Shown here piece after piece: positions 1 through 10,700 of a DNA stretch of 64,000 nucleotides (positions are counted from its first letter, which is position 1; each line of letters starts with the position of its first letter). Location of the stretch: contig NC_079882.1 of assembly GCF_029227915.1 (NCBI RefSeq), forward strand, positions 11,594,001 to 11,658,000, written 5' to 3'. This DNA comes from Hydractinia symbiolongicarpus (Eukaryota > Cnidaria > Hydrozoa > Anthoathecata > Hydractiniidae). The position numbers and the translations under genes were made by a program. The notes below the pieces were generated by a model. The model was not told where the DNA came from. It made no database searches and saw only the letters and a program-made list of their open reading frames with translations.

Positions 1-417
1 AAAGAGGGTTAATCGTGGAGGTGGATATGGTCTGGAGTTACCAGTTTTATATAAGTTTTATGGACAACAAGAGTTGATTGACTGGTTTGCGAAGAAAATT
101 GAGGCTGTAAAAGCCGACATTGCTTCTAAATTTTCAAAGCGTTTAAAATATATGTTTTAAAATTATTCAATTTTTCATTATTTTTGTATGCTGCTCCTTA
201 ATTTTTTGGACTGTCCGCTAATTGGAGAGAAAAAAGCCTATAGTTGCCATTTCGTGCAAAAAAATTTGTCCGCTAATCAGAGTGTCCACTAATTGAGTAT
301 CCGCTAATTAAAAAGTTTTTTATGTGACTTTGACCAGAAAACAGCCTGTGCATGGAAAGTGTCCGCTAATCAGAGGTGTCCGCCTTTTAGAGTCTCCGGT
401 AATTGGAGAGAATACTG
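1..417 (+). mobile_element. Right end of a pogo/Tc1-mariner-like DNA transposon
   Basis: The last 220 bases carry an iterated terminal motif (tgtccgctaat, tccgctaattggag, gtccgctaatcagag, gtgtccgcc, ctccggtaattggagag) in direct and variant copies, as in the complex terminal inverted repeats of pogo/Tigger-like elements in many invertebrates. Read from the right, the element begins cagtattctctccaa and is followed by TA at 418-419, the target duplication used by this superfamily. The left end and most of the transposase lie outside the window. The motif iteration is seen directly; the family assignment is inferred. Confidence 0.55.
2..160 (+). pseudogene. C-terminal 52 codons of an unidentified protein, probably the transposase of this element
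   Basis: An open frame enters from the left edge and stops at TAA 158-160. It encodes a 52-residue tail with a Gly-rich start (RGGGYGLELP), an aromatic and acidic middle (KFYGQQELIDWF) and a Lys-rich end (FSKRLKYMF). I do not recognise a domain. Its position just inside the transposon terminus makes a transposase C-terminus the simplest reading. It could also be a captured host exon. Whether the missing upstream part is intact cannot be judged from this window. Confidence 0.35.
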
Positions 418-1063
418 TATATTGAAAATTTGGGCCTTCTTCAGCGCACACAAATTTTTTAAGCGATAAACACAAGTTTATGTTAATTACTGTCAAAAGT
501 AAACTCGTTGCCAGGGTAGCTTTTTGTTGCTCTCAAAATTATTTCTGTTACTCGCCACATTAATTTTGTTGACAGATTACTGGAATCTCTTCGTGTCGCC
601 ACTTTCCACAACAGTGCAGTAAAAAAATAATATTATCGCCTGAAAATATTACGTCGTGTGTTACCTGGCTTAAGAACCAGTAAAATTTGACTCGACAATG
701 GCTATTCTTATTTTTTAAACCTTTTTCAGTCATTGACTGAATTGAGCAATTATTTATGGAAAAATAAAATACAAAATCCATTTGTTTTTAGTTTTGAGAA
801 ACAATGATTAGAGCTTGAAGCTTTTCTTAGTTTGTTTTATTTTTCACTTTTCACAGGGATCGTGTCACAAGATTAAATTTGGGGAACCCGAGAGTTAAAA
901 AAATACCGCCCAGAAAAATTTTCATCTAATATAAAAAAGCGTTTCGATTGGTTCTTTTACTGAGTACTTATAAGCCTTCTTATTATGAGCGACCTTATTT
1001 ACACAATTCGTTTCATGCCAAAATAATTAAATTTAAATTCAAAATAAAGTTAAACCTTTGCAA
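418..1063. other. Intergenic, nothing recognised
   Basis: AT-rich sequence between the transposon end and the first tRNA gene. No splice-flanked coding segment, repeat array or RNA gene was seen; the short open frames look random. Confidence 0.5.
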
Positions 1064-1145
1064 GGCAGGATGGCCGAGTGGTCTAAGGCGCTGGTTTTAG
1101 GCACCAGTCACTACGGTGGCGCGGGTTCGAATCCCGCTCCTGTCA
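1064..1145 (+). tRNA. tRNA-Leu(TAG)
   Basis: Full cloverleaf with a long variable arm, as in leucine tRNAs. The acceptor 5' strand ggcagga pairs with tcctgtc and is followed by discriminator A1145. The anticodon stem ctggt/accag encloses the loop tttaggc, giving anticodon TAG. The A box (tggccgagtggtc) and B box (ggttcgaatcc) are intact. A T-run (ttaatttt) a few bases downstream can terminate Pol III. CCA is not encoded, as expected in a eukaryote. No intron. A near-identical gene lies at 55992-56073 on the minus strand. Confidence 0.95.
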
Positions 1146-1415
1146 TTTAATTTTCTGTTGCATTATCCACCAAATTAAAACGGTACATTCGCTAATATAT
1201 TTATCCGTTTGTACATTAGCAAACAACCATATACTTTTACTGTTTTTTTAGTTGAAAAGTGTAAGCTATTATTTGCTTACTACAGTTTGCTTCTAGTAAC
1301 ATATACTTGAGGAATTTCTAGTTAGTTCGCTGAAAAGTATAACATTTTAAAACAAAGCTCGTAACAGTATAGCGGGAGAAAGTGATACAGACATGTAGTA
1401 GATACTGAAGCTTCA

Positions 1416-1497
1416 GGTGGGGTGGCCGAGCGGTCTAAGGCGCTGGTTTAAGGCACCAGTCATTTCGATGGCGCGGGTTCGAATCCCGCCCCCATCA
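1416..1497 (+). tRNA. tRNA-Leu(AAG)
   Basis: The acceptor ggtgggg pairs with ccccatc (one G-U) and is followed by discriminator A1497. The anticodon loop is ttaaggc inside the ctggt/accag stem, giving AAG. A long variable arm, an A box (tggccgagcggtc) and a B box (ggttcgaatcc) are present. T-runs (aaattttaaatctttt) follow. It lies 270 bases from the upstream tRNA-Leu in the same orientation and is highly similar to it, so the two are probably old tandem duplicates that now differ in anticodon. Confidence 0.95.
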
Positions 1498-1624
1498 AAT
1501 TTTAAATCTTTTACTGCTTTTTTTAACGTGGCTAAACCTGCAAATAACTTTCTCAGCGGCATAATTATTCGCACAAAACATGCCTACCAAAAAAATTTAA
1601 TAAAATAAAGTTAAATAAAAAAAT

Positions 1625-1696
1625 GGGCCTGTCCGGGAGTTGAACCCGGGACCTCTCGCACCCTAAGCGAGAATCATGCCACTAGACCAACAGGCC
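1625..1696 (-). tRNA. tRNA-Pro(AGG)
   Basis: On the minus strand the 5' acceptor ggcctgt pairs with acaggcc. The anticodon stem ctcgc/gcgag encloses ttagggt, giving AGG. The B box is ggttcaactcc. The discriminator is C. A minus-strand T-run (attttttta) directly follows and fits Pol III termination. 72 bases, no intron. Confidence 0.94.
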
Positions 1697-2938
1697 GTGG
1701 TGAAGCAACATTATTAATAGAAAAAATAATTTACTAGATTTGCACATTTACTTTAACTGTAGTGATAATTGGATTTTGACACAATTTTAAAATGCCGAAC
1801 TCATTAAACTTGGAACAGTAATACAAAATGATTCCCGATAGAATTTTTTATTTTTAGCGGTTTTCTGTTTTCCAAAAATATTCCATGGTCGTGTCATTAA
1901 ATTGGTACGCACAGTACATGTTTTTTTTAATAAGCAATTTCCAAAATGAGATTTGTGGATGCTGATGAAAAGTACTTTTTCAGGCTAAAAATATGCTTAG
2001 GTTATGCTTAATGGCAAAAAGTTTATTGAAATATGCTTATGAAAAACATATGATCAAGCTCAAAAAATGCTAATTGAAAAAAAACATTGCATTTAAACAT
2101 ATCTTATGACTATGATTCAAATTTGAAACATCACAATTACAACTTAAATCTCACTAGCTCACGATACAAAAACTTCACAACCTTTTTTACCATTTTTAAG
2201 TTGCGAAGGATTATAGGTGTTTATGTGACAGGGAAAAAAAGGGAGGAATAAAAAGTTTCTTGAGTCGAGAATTAACTGTAATTTAGCAAAAAAAAAAAGC
2301 TTTCGCGATGTTTTGATTCGAAGTGTTTGAACTCAATCAATGTCGATAAAACAAGGAAAGGTAAAAAATTTATCGCACATGTGCAAATTGACACCACTTA
2401 ATACAACTACACTCGTTTGAGTTTAAAAAGTTTAAAAAGTAAATTACGAAAGTGATTATTGTGAGGAAAAAAAGGTGCAACAAATAGTAGCGTTTGGCAG
2501 ATAAAAACTGCCGTTGCGTTAGAATTGACGGGCGTTGGTTTAGAATTGACGGGCGTTGGTTTAGAATTGACGGGCGTTGGCTTGGAAATGACGGGCGTTG
2601 ATTTGCAATAGGATAAGTACCTACTACAAAAAACTCGAGGCCGTCAGCAATTATAAAGGGACTATTGAAAACAAGAAATTATTAACACGTTTTTTTTATA
2701 TAAACTAAATTTCTAAAAAAAATCTATAAACACAAGATCATTTGTCTTTTTTAAGTAAGTGACAAGTGATAGAGGAAAAAAAGTCCTACCTCCGTTCAAA
2801 CTTAGCATGAGTAGTGTTTGTGTTTTTTGTGCGGTTCGAAGCCTAGTTGTTCTCATTGAAACAATGGTTTTAAAACACTTCAGCTGAAAAAGGGATTCAC
2901 AAAAGATGCATACATTGAAGAGAATGCGCTGATAAATT
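1697..2938. other. Intergenic region and HERC2 3' flank
   Basis: No coding sequence was recognised. The region should contain the HERC2 3' UTR. I see no canonical minus-strand AATAAA within 350 bases of the stop. The first I noticed is at 2022-2027 (forward tttatt), which would give a 3' UTR of about 0.9 kb. The region also holds the 21-bp minisatellite at 2521-2604. Confidence 0.4.
2521..2604 (+). repeat. 21-bp minisatellite, four copies
   Basis: Four direct copies of a 21-base unit containing agaattgacgggcgttgg start at 2521, 2542, 2563 and 2584. The first three are essentially identical and the fourth has a few substitutions. A decayed fifth copy may precede them (ctgccgttgcgtt, about 2508-2520). 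GC content is locally higher than in the flanks. It lies about 330 bases downstream of the HERC2 stop codon, possibly inside the 3' UTR. Confidence 0.85.
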
Positions 2939-4764
2939 TTAAGAATTTGTTAAATCGATTCTGGCATAGTCATCTGAATCGATAGACTTACAAAAATAAA
3001 TAGCATATTTTAGTTTTTCTCTCAACACATGAATATTAGTGTATTTTGGCATCTTCAGCAGAAAGAAACACGTATACGACTCCGGTAAGTATTCGTCCGC
3101 TGGGTGGTATTTCTCTAACACCTAAAAATAGTTTAATATTTTTTGACAATGTTCTCAACAGTGGTCATTTGTCAGAGTAGCAAAAAAGTTCCTTAAGTTA
3201 TGTAGAAAATTGAACAACCTTTTTTACTTAATATTTTCTTACAATTTTGCTTTTTCTTATAACATTATTCCGTACATGTTTTCAAGACATTACAAAAATA
3301 CTTAGCATGTAAGTGCAACAAAAATTAATATTTAAAGAAGAGTAATCTTGAAATAGAAAAGGTATTTACCTGGAAGATAAAATCTTTCCCTTTGAAATCC
3401 ATTGCTGTGCGTGGCAGTCTTGTCCTTCCCCATACGAAACGCAGAAAAAGCGACCTTTCATGGTTGCTAAACTCTTCAAGCACTTGCCAAAACCACTCAG
3501 CCAGAGATGAAGAAGGTTCAATCCCTCTGTATGTAGTAATTGTTCTCAATGCGTCGACATGTATTTCAGGATTTCCGCAGACCATATTCTCCAATTCTGG
3601 TCCTGTAAATAACGATATTAAGGGGACAGGAACAACTTGTGACATTCCATTTCGAATCCATTCAATTTGTTTATCCCATTCATGAAGTTTGTAATGTAAC
3701 GCAGACTTTAGGTACTCCTGCTTGTTTTGATTTGTCACCAAGGTTTCAGTTTGAGATAAACACACTTCACTGGATGACGAGCTTCGAACAGAGTATGGCA
3801 ATTCCAATATGGCCACATCGTCTACTTCATTTGAATGTTTTTCTACACCATCACATTTTTTTTCACTATTTTCATTAGACAACGAAGATAAATATGAGTA
3901 TTTGGCAACAAACCCTCTATCAATGTCTTCTATATCCTCCAAGTTTAAACGCAAACCAACCAATAATTTCCAAACGGGCTCAGCTAGACTTAAGCTTAGT
4001 GGAGAACCTGATCGGATGGCAATGCCTAAAATAATGCCTGAAAAAAATTGTTATCATTAGTAGACTATTTTTTTCTACGACCCAAATATTGTATTATTTA
4101 AAAAAGAAAAAATATTGTATTATTTAAAAAAGGAAAAGATGTGAGTAACACGACTTTTCCTAACAAACTTTGTTATTATCAAAAAGGCGATCTCCTATCC
4201 TGTACCTGATTTCTTTCTGATCTTAATGTCAACATGAATAAGGCTAAAATATAAAAATTTCGTTACCAAGGAAACGAAACATTTCCGCATGTTTCTCAGA
4301 TCTAGAGTCAGGATTTATGATCATGCAATCATTTGAATCAGAACTTTCCTCTCTGCTGTTTGGTGTTAAAATAAGCAAAGGTAGTGACCCATTCTGTAAC
4401 TCTTCACAAATCTCTGCGATGGATTCCGAAAAACCTCCACCGCAGTCGTCAACAGATTCTCCAATAAACTTCACTTTCCATGTTCGATGCGGTAGACAAA
4501 AGCTTTCGACATAGAACTCTGTAATCTTTGATGTAATTTGACCAAATACGGACATGCTGCCGTCAGGACCAGCCAATCCTTGATCGATACGATGATTTTT
4601 AACCTAGAAAAACAAAAAGCGACTAATAAATTAGAATCGTTTGGAGAAACTTTTTCAACATGATTTAAGAGTAATCTGTGACATACTCTGTTCAGCTCGA
4701 TGACTGGACCATGTTGGCGATCTCTTATCATCGTTATGTCGATAATTTTGCGAAACGAATTTTC
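2939..4764 (-). other. HERC2: HERC2 HECT domain (exons about 2939-3121, 3370-4037, 4267-4603, 4687-4764)
   Basis: Catalytic ubiquitin-transfer domain, about residues 3941-4362. The N-lobe has [15 protein letters not shown], the loop [17 protein letters not shown] and the [16 protein letters not shown] segment split by an intron. The C-lobe has [27 protein letters not shown] and the active-site context [16 protein letters not shown]; the catalytic Cys codon is at 3068-3070. The last residues ([18 protein letters not shown]) match the family. Human HERC2 continues about 40 residues with an acidic tail; this protein stops almost at once. All key HECT features are present, so the ligase is predicted active. 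The exon 3370-4037 carries a less conserved Ser/Asn-rich loop ([10 protein letters not shown] to SSSSEVC). Confidence 0.95.
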
Positions 4765-7700
4765 CTATTAACGAAAACACAAAACAGAATAAGAATTTAG
4801 AAATTACCAGTGGCATCCACGCAACTGCTTTAAAAAGAATTTTAGGTAACAATATTTATTTAGTTGAAGATAGTGAGAGAGGATTTACCTTAAAAGAACA
4901 CAGCAGCAAACCTTTCAAAGTATTGATCATTAAATCTCCTGACAGACCACCAGCTTCTTTGGCTGGTACTAATTCCATTAGTGAGATACAAGAACAAAAC
5001 AACTTTGAAAAATAATGCAATAAAAACGCTCGGTTTCGTAAAGTGGTCATAGGTATATCTTGCAGGTGGTTGTATTCTAGCGGTATTTTAGCGGGGAGAG
5101 TGTGACCAATACTTTCACATGTTGACCATGCGATTGTGTGTGCAGAACCACTCGCAATGCAATCAATCTTTTTATTCTACAATAAAAAATAATCGGCCTA
5201 ATGAGACTGCAATTCCAATGTATATAATTAGGTTACCCAGATTTTTCTTACTTTTTCGCTGACGAAGCAAGGTAAGAAACTAATTAAAATCGTTATTTGT
5301 ACGACACGCATAACTATGTTCTGATATACCTGTAGAACAGAAGACAACTTTGGTAATTGTCCAGCATTAGTTGTTCCATCACCTAATTGTCCCTCATCAT
5401 TGTCACCCCAGCAATAGACATCTCCCTCTTCAGTACATACCACGCAATGTAACGAACCACAACATATAGCTGTAATGACTTTGGATTCTAAGGCAATTAC
5501 ACGCTTTGGTCGTCGAACGTGTTCTTCCAAACCATGACCTAGTCGAAAATAATCACCTTTGCCCCTGCAAGAGAATTATGATATACTAGAGCTCCCTATA
5601 TAAACTCTCGCAACCAAAATATCAACATCCTACTTAAACGAATAAAAATCTTTTAGCATTATAAGGAGAGGGCAGAAGGATTACTAGTTTCAAATTAACG
5701 ATGTAACATGTACGTACATGAAGGAATAAGGATGTCTCCTTTGAGAATATATACGAAATGGTTGTTCTTTTCTTACCAAGTATACAGAGCTCCATGTCTT
5801 GTCAAAGCCATTGAGAATTGAGATCCACATTCTACTTTAACGACAGATTTTCCTATCAAATCATCAATGACCATCGGGATTTTACATCCATCACTACCAC
5901 CTGCAATATATATGGAGCAAATTATACTTTTGAAAGATCTGACGTGACCTGGAATTCACACAATGTTGTTTTCTGCGATTTAATCAAGTTATAACTACCA
6001 CAAAAAGTTACCTCTCCCTAACTTTCCATAATCTCCATCACCCCACGACCAAACGGCGTCGTCACTTGTTATGCACAACGTTTGTGCATCTCCACTACCG
6101 CAAGCCAGGTCTACAACACAAAATGCTTGAAGCGCTTCAACAACTTTGGGTCGTAACTGATCTTCGCCGTCTCCATGACCTACAAATTTTGTGATGTAAC
6201 TAATTTATTTAAAATCTACAAATCATCGAATTTGTTTGCTTACTTTCTTTTCTGACTGTAACTTCAAAGCTAAATAGCAAAACGTAGTGTAGCGTTAAAA
6301 ATTAATGCCTAATTTGAACAGTAAATCTTACCCAATCGTCCATATCGTCCTTTACCCCAGGTGTACAATTCGCCATGCTCACCAATAGCTCCACTGTGTG
6401 AACCACCAGCTGAAATGTCTGTTATGAGTTTACCACGAAAACTTTCAATTAGCTTCGGATGACTACATGAACTAAAAAGTTAACCAACCAAAATATTATT
6501 TCATAAAGAATTTCTCATTTGATATATATTTTTAAAATTTTTATCAACATCTTACTTTCTATTTCCGTGTCCCAACTTCCCATCATCGCCTTCCCCCCAT
6601 GAAAATACTTCTCCGTCGGAAGAGAGAGCAATACAGTGTCTTCCCCCAGAATGAACAGCTACTTTCTTGATAGTGATATGCTGCAACGATTCAATCATTC
6701 TTGGTGTACTGATCGATTCAACATTTCCCAAACCAAGACGTGAACTATTACCATAACCACTGGCGTACACCTGAATAAAAAAGAACATATGTTATCGTTA
6801 TCTCTACATTATATACTGTACACTTACATATTAAAGTTTTACCTTTCCATCCACAGATACACAAAACAATGTCTGTTCGCCACCAATCATTTGTACAGGC
6901 TTCAATGCAGCTAGTGAGTCACAACTCACAGGTGTTTTGATTTTTGCTCCCTCTATACCACCCAACTGTCCACGGTGATTATGACCCCAACCATATACAG
7001 TACCGTTTCCACCCCATATAACAGACCAATCCTGGGCACGTCTAAAAACAATACACTTTTTATCCCTCAAAACCAAAAGGTTTTCTATGTCAGAAAGCTT
7101 TAAAGATTTATAATATTTAGAGGTTGTCCCGTTGAAAATTAACGGAAAATTTTCCTGTTGCAACAAATTAAAAAAAAATTCACATTTGCACTAATTTTCT
7201 CTCTTACACAGACAGAAAAAACACAGGTTTTAATTTAAGAGATATAAAAAGGAAATTGCTTTCAAGGTAGAAATTTTTAAAAATTGCAAAAGTGTAGTTC
7301 CACTAAAAATTTGATTTCTCTCAATCGTGAAATATTTGTTATCACAATTTGCGAAAGCTTTTTCTTTATTCTTGCAAAAACAAAACAAAAAAAAAGCAGA
7401 AAAAAAGAGAAAAAGAAAAAAGAAACCTGGTGAGACCTCGTGCGAAACATATTACCATGTTGTTATAAATCACACAAGGATAAACAGTTTGTCTTATTTG
7501 CAGGGTGAAGGACATGCAGCTTAGCAAATAGTTTTGGACGATTTAGTTTCTAGATAGATTCATTCAATCGATGCATTTGAAACTTGGAACTTCACTTGCG
7601 ATTTGACCATATTTTCTTTAAAAAGTGTGAAACAATACATAGTTCATTTTTTCATTTTTTGCATGAAAAGGCTAATTTTCACGAAAAATTTAAATCGGTT

Positions 7701-10700
7701 GATTAATACATCATCTACCTGTTTAACCACATCAGTAGTTGTTCATCTTCTGCCTTAGAGAACAAATTGTTGTTCTCATACTCGAAAGTCAGGATTTCAT
7801 TCTCAGGTAAAATCTCTTGTAACTTTTCACGCACATCCATCTGAAATACTTTAGGCAATACAGAACTCTGTATAAAGCTTTGGGCTACTCTGATAGCATT
7901 GCAATATTTCCCGAACCATGCCCACTGATGTTTATTCGAGCAGCAGGGCAATGTGTCCAAACCAAGAGAGCAACCAAGCAAAGCTAAACTCTGTAAACAA
8001 ATGAATAATTTTTTGAGGAAAAAAAGATTTTTAAGGAAATAATATAAAATAAGTTTTAAAGGAAAAAATAAAAATAATTTTTAAAGAAATTTATAAAAAC
8101 TAATTTTTTAAGGAAACTATAGAAAATAAATCTTTTAAGAAAACTATTGTAATGTATTGTAAAAAATTGAAAACATTGTACCCTTAGAAATGGACTGAAC
8201 GTCATTTGATCACCACGTCTAATGTACTGTTCTTCAAATTCATATTGCTTCAAGAGTGCTAGAGGTATTCCATTGATAAAACTTGACAATGTAGACGAAA
8301 GAACCATCTATAAATATTCAGTAATAAGTGAGTGAAATTGAAGAGAAAACAAATGCTGAATAAAACCAATCTTTAGTGAATTGATTAAAGATTTCTTACT
8401 TCTCTTACTCGTTGATTTCCTCCAAGACGAAGTTTACATGCAGATGGATCTCGATACCGACTGCAATTTAAAATAAAAGGAACGTCAATTGGAGGTGCAT
8501 TGTGGGACAGCAACAGGGCATGCAAATTATCCAGCATCCATTTCTTCTCTTCTGTTGTTAAACTTTGAATTCTAATGCACATTGAAAGCAGCGAAGACAA
8601 CTTTAATATCACAGCTTCATCTCTCAATCGTTTCGCAACTCCACAAGCTAACAAATAATAAAAATATTAATAATTTAAATGGTGCTTTTTGGCATGTAGC
8701 AGGCAAGAGGTAAGGCTAATTTTTCTTTTACTGAATATCTTCAAACCCTTGTTCTATCCAATGTGTTAAATCAATTTTGTAGAAAAATTCATGGATCATT
8801 GCTTTAATTTGCAATTTTAAATTCCGCAATTTCTTGAAATAACATCAGATTCGCACTCTTTAATGCCACAGATTTTTTCGACCATGAATTCGCAATCTTT
8901 GTTTTGCGCAAACTTTTCTTACCATTAAGGTAGTCGCTATGTAATTTTATCATTAACGACGAGAACAATTACGCGAATTATGCTCAGTTTGTTTTAGAAC
9001 TCTCCGTTGTGAGTCGGCATTAATGTTCAGTAGAGTTCAGTAAATTGTTTGCAATGACGTTAATAGGCGTAAAATACATTAAAACTCAAAAATATCTTTG
9101 CATTTACAAAAAAATTATATCGAACATTTGGGGAAACACGCGAAATATCCTTTATTTTTGGTCTAGAAATTTTTACACTTTTATAATTTTTGCCAAGCAG
9201 TTATATGTTTCTGATATTTTTGGAACATTTTAAGGCTTAATCCTTTTGTAAACCATCCGCCACATTCAAACAATTCGATTTACCTAGTAGTCTTCTTACT
9301 AACTCCAAACATGGTATTTTAAGAACAGAATCACTTGACATTATGTCCATATCCAAATCATCAGTGGGTGGGATGGGCGTTACAGTGAAACGAAACCCCC
9401 ACAACCCACCCTGACTGTTAGTTGTGAAACACCAACTTAATTCTTCCCCAGATATTTTCAACTTTGTATTCCAATCACTCGGTTGGGAGCCTGTTCTTAT
9501 TGCCAATGTACGATCTTTCCCATCAAAAAATGTCAACACGTCTTGTAAAGGTTCTGTTTGAGACAGTTCGTCGAATTCAACCACCAGTAATGTCGCACCA
9601 GGATATTTTACAGAACCACTTAGTTTTACGCCACGTGCACCATGATAAGGGTGTGGGCTTTCTTGAATACATGGTTTGTATATATCTTGCATTACAAAAT
9701 CACGTGCTATCTTCTCTTCAAGTTCGTTTAGACAGATGTTGACGAGAGTGTCACATGTCTAAAATAACACCATGTCAGCAGAAACAAATTATGTTCACAC
9801 AAAATGTTCTTTAATAGAAGCATGAATAGAAAAATAATATTAAGTAAAATATGTAAAATTTCTGTGATTTGCTCTGGCACGATTTCTTGGACCATAGAAA
9901 ACTACTCGTGAATTTGCGTTCATCTGGAGATTCCTATTTAAAAAGCACACTTATTTACAATGTAACAAGATTTACCTGCACATTCTGGGTTGAAATCTCT
10001 CTCAAAAAGTTATACACTACATCTGTGTCTTGTGTACAAAGATGGCCACACAAACCCAACTTCAATAAGTTCACAACATCGATTATATATTCCTGATGAA
10101 AATTTCTAATGAAGTCCAGTTGTATCAAACTCTTATTGCTTTTTGCGAAATCAATGTAGAATTTCATGAAGCATATGAGAAGACGTTGAGCGAATTTTAT
10201 TTCGTTAGCTTGCATGATCTTTGTTAACGCATCCTGTCGTACAGATCTTGAACTAATTTGTAAAACTAAACGAATTAAAGATGGTCCTTGATCCTTTACA
10301 AACTTAGCGATGTTTGCTACGGATGTTTCGTTAAACACTTTTGGTAGAATCAGATTAGCACCAAGTGGATCACGATTCATTGGAAATGAGACAACTTCAT
10401 TTAAAAAACAGGACACATGATTAGTTTCAGCCCAGGCAATACTATGTGAAGAACCACAAGCAACATGTTTTATCCGATGATCTTCAGTTCCTAATACAAG
10501 TGTTGGTATTTTATTGACAGTGGTCGTTCCAGTTCCTTGTTGTCCATGATCATTGTCACCCCAAGCATATACCTATAAAAATTGGGAAAGATTGTATCCT
10601 TTTACTTTATTGGGAGGTTCAAAATACAAAACAACAGAAGCGAAATAAAATTTTTGAGAAATCAGGGAATTAGAAGTTTGAAACATCCTAGATTAAGACT

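Noticed and set aside
1417-1608. 63-codon frame starting in a tRNA-like region
   Set aside because: It begins inside the tRNA-Leu(AAG) gene; the RSGLRRWFKAP-type text is tRNA sequence read as protein.
7327-7524. Lys-rich plus-strand ORF
   Set aside because: It arises from an A-rich low-complexity tract in an intron.
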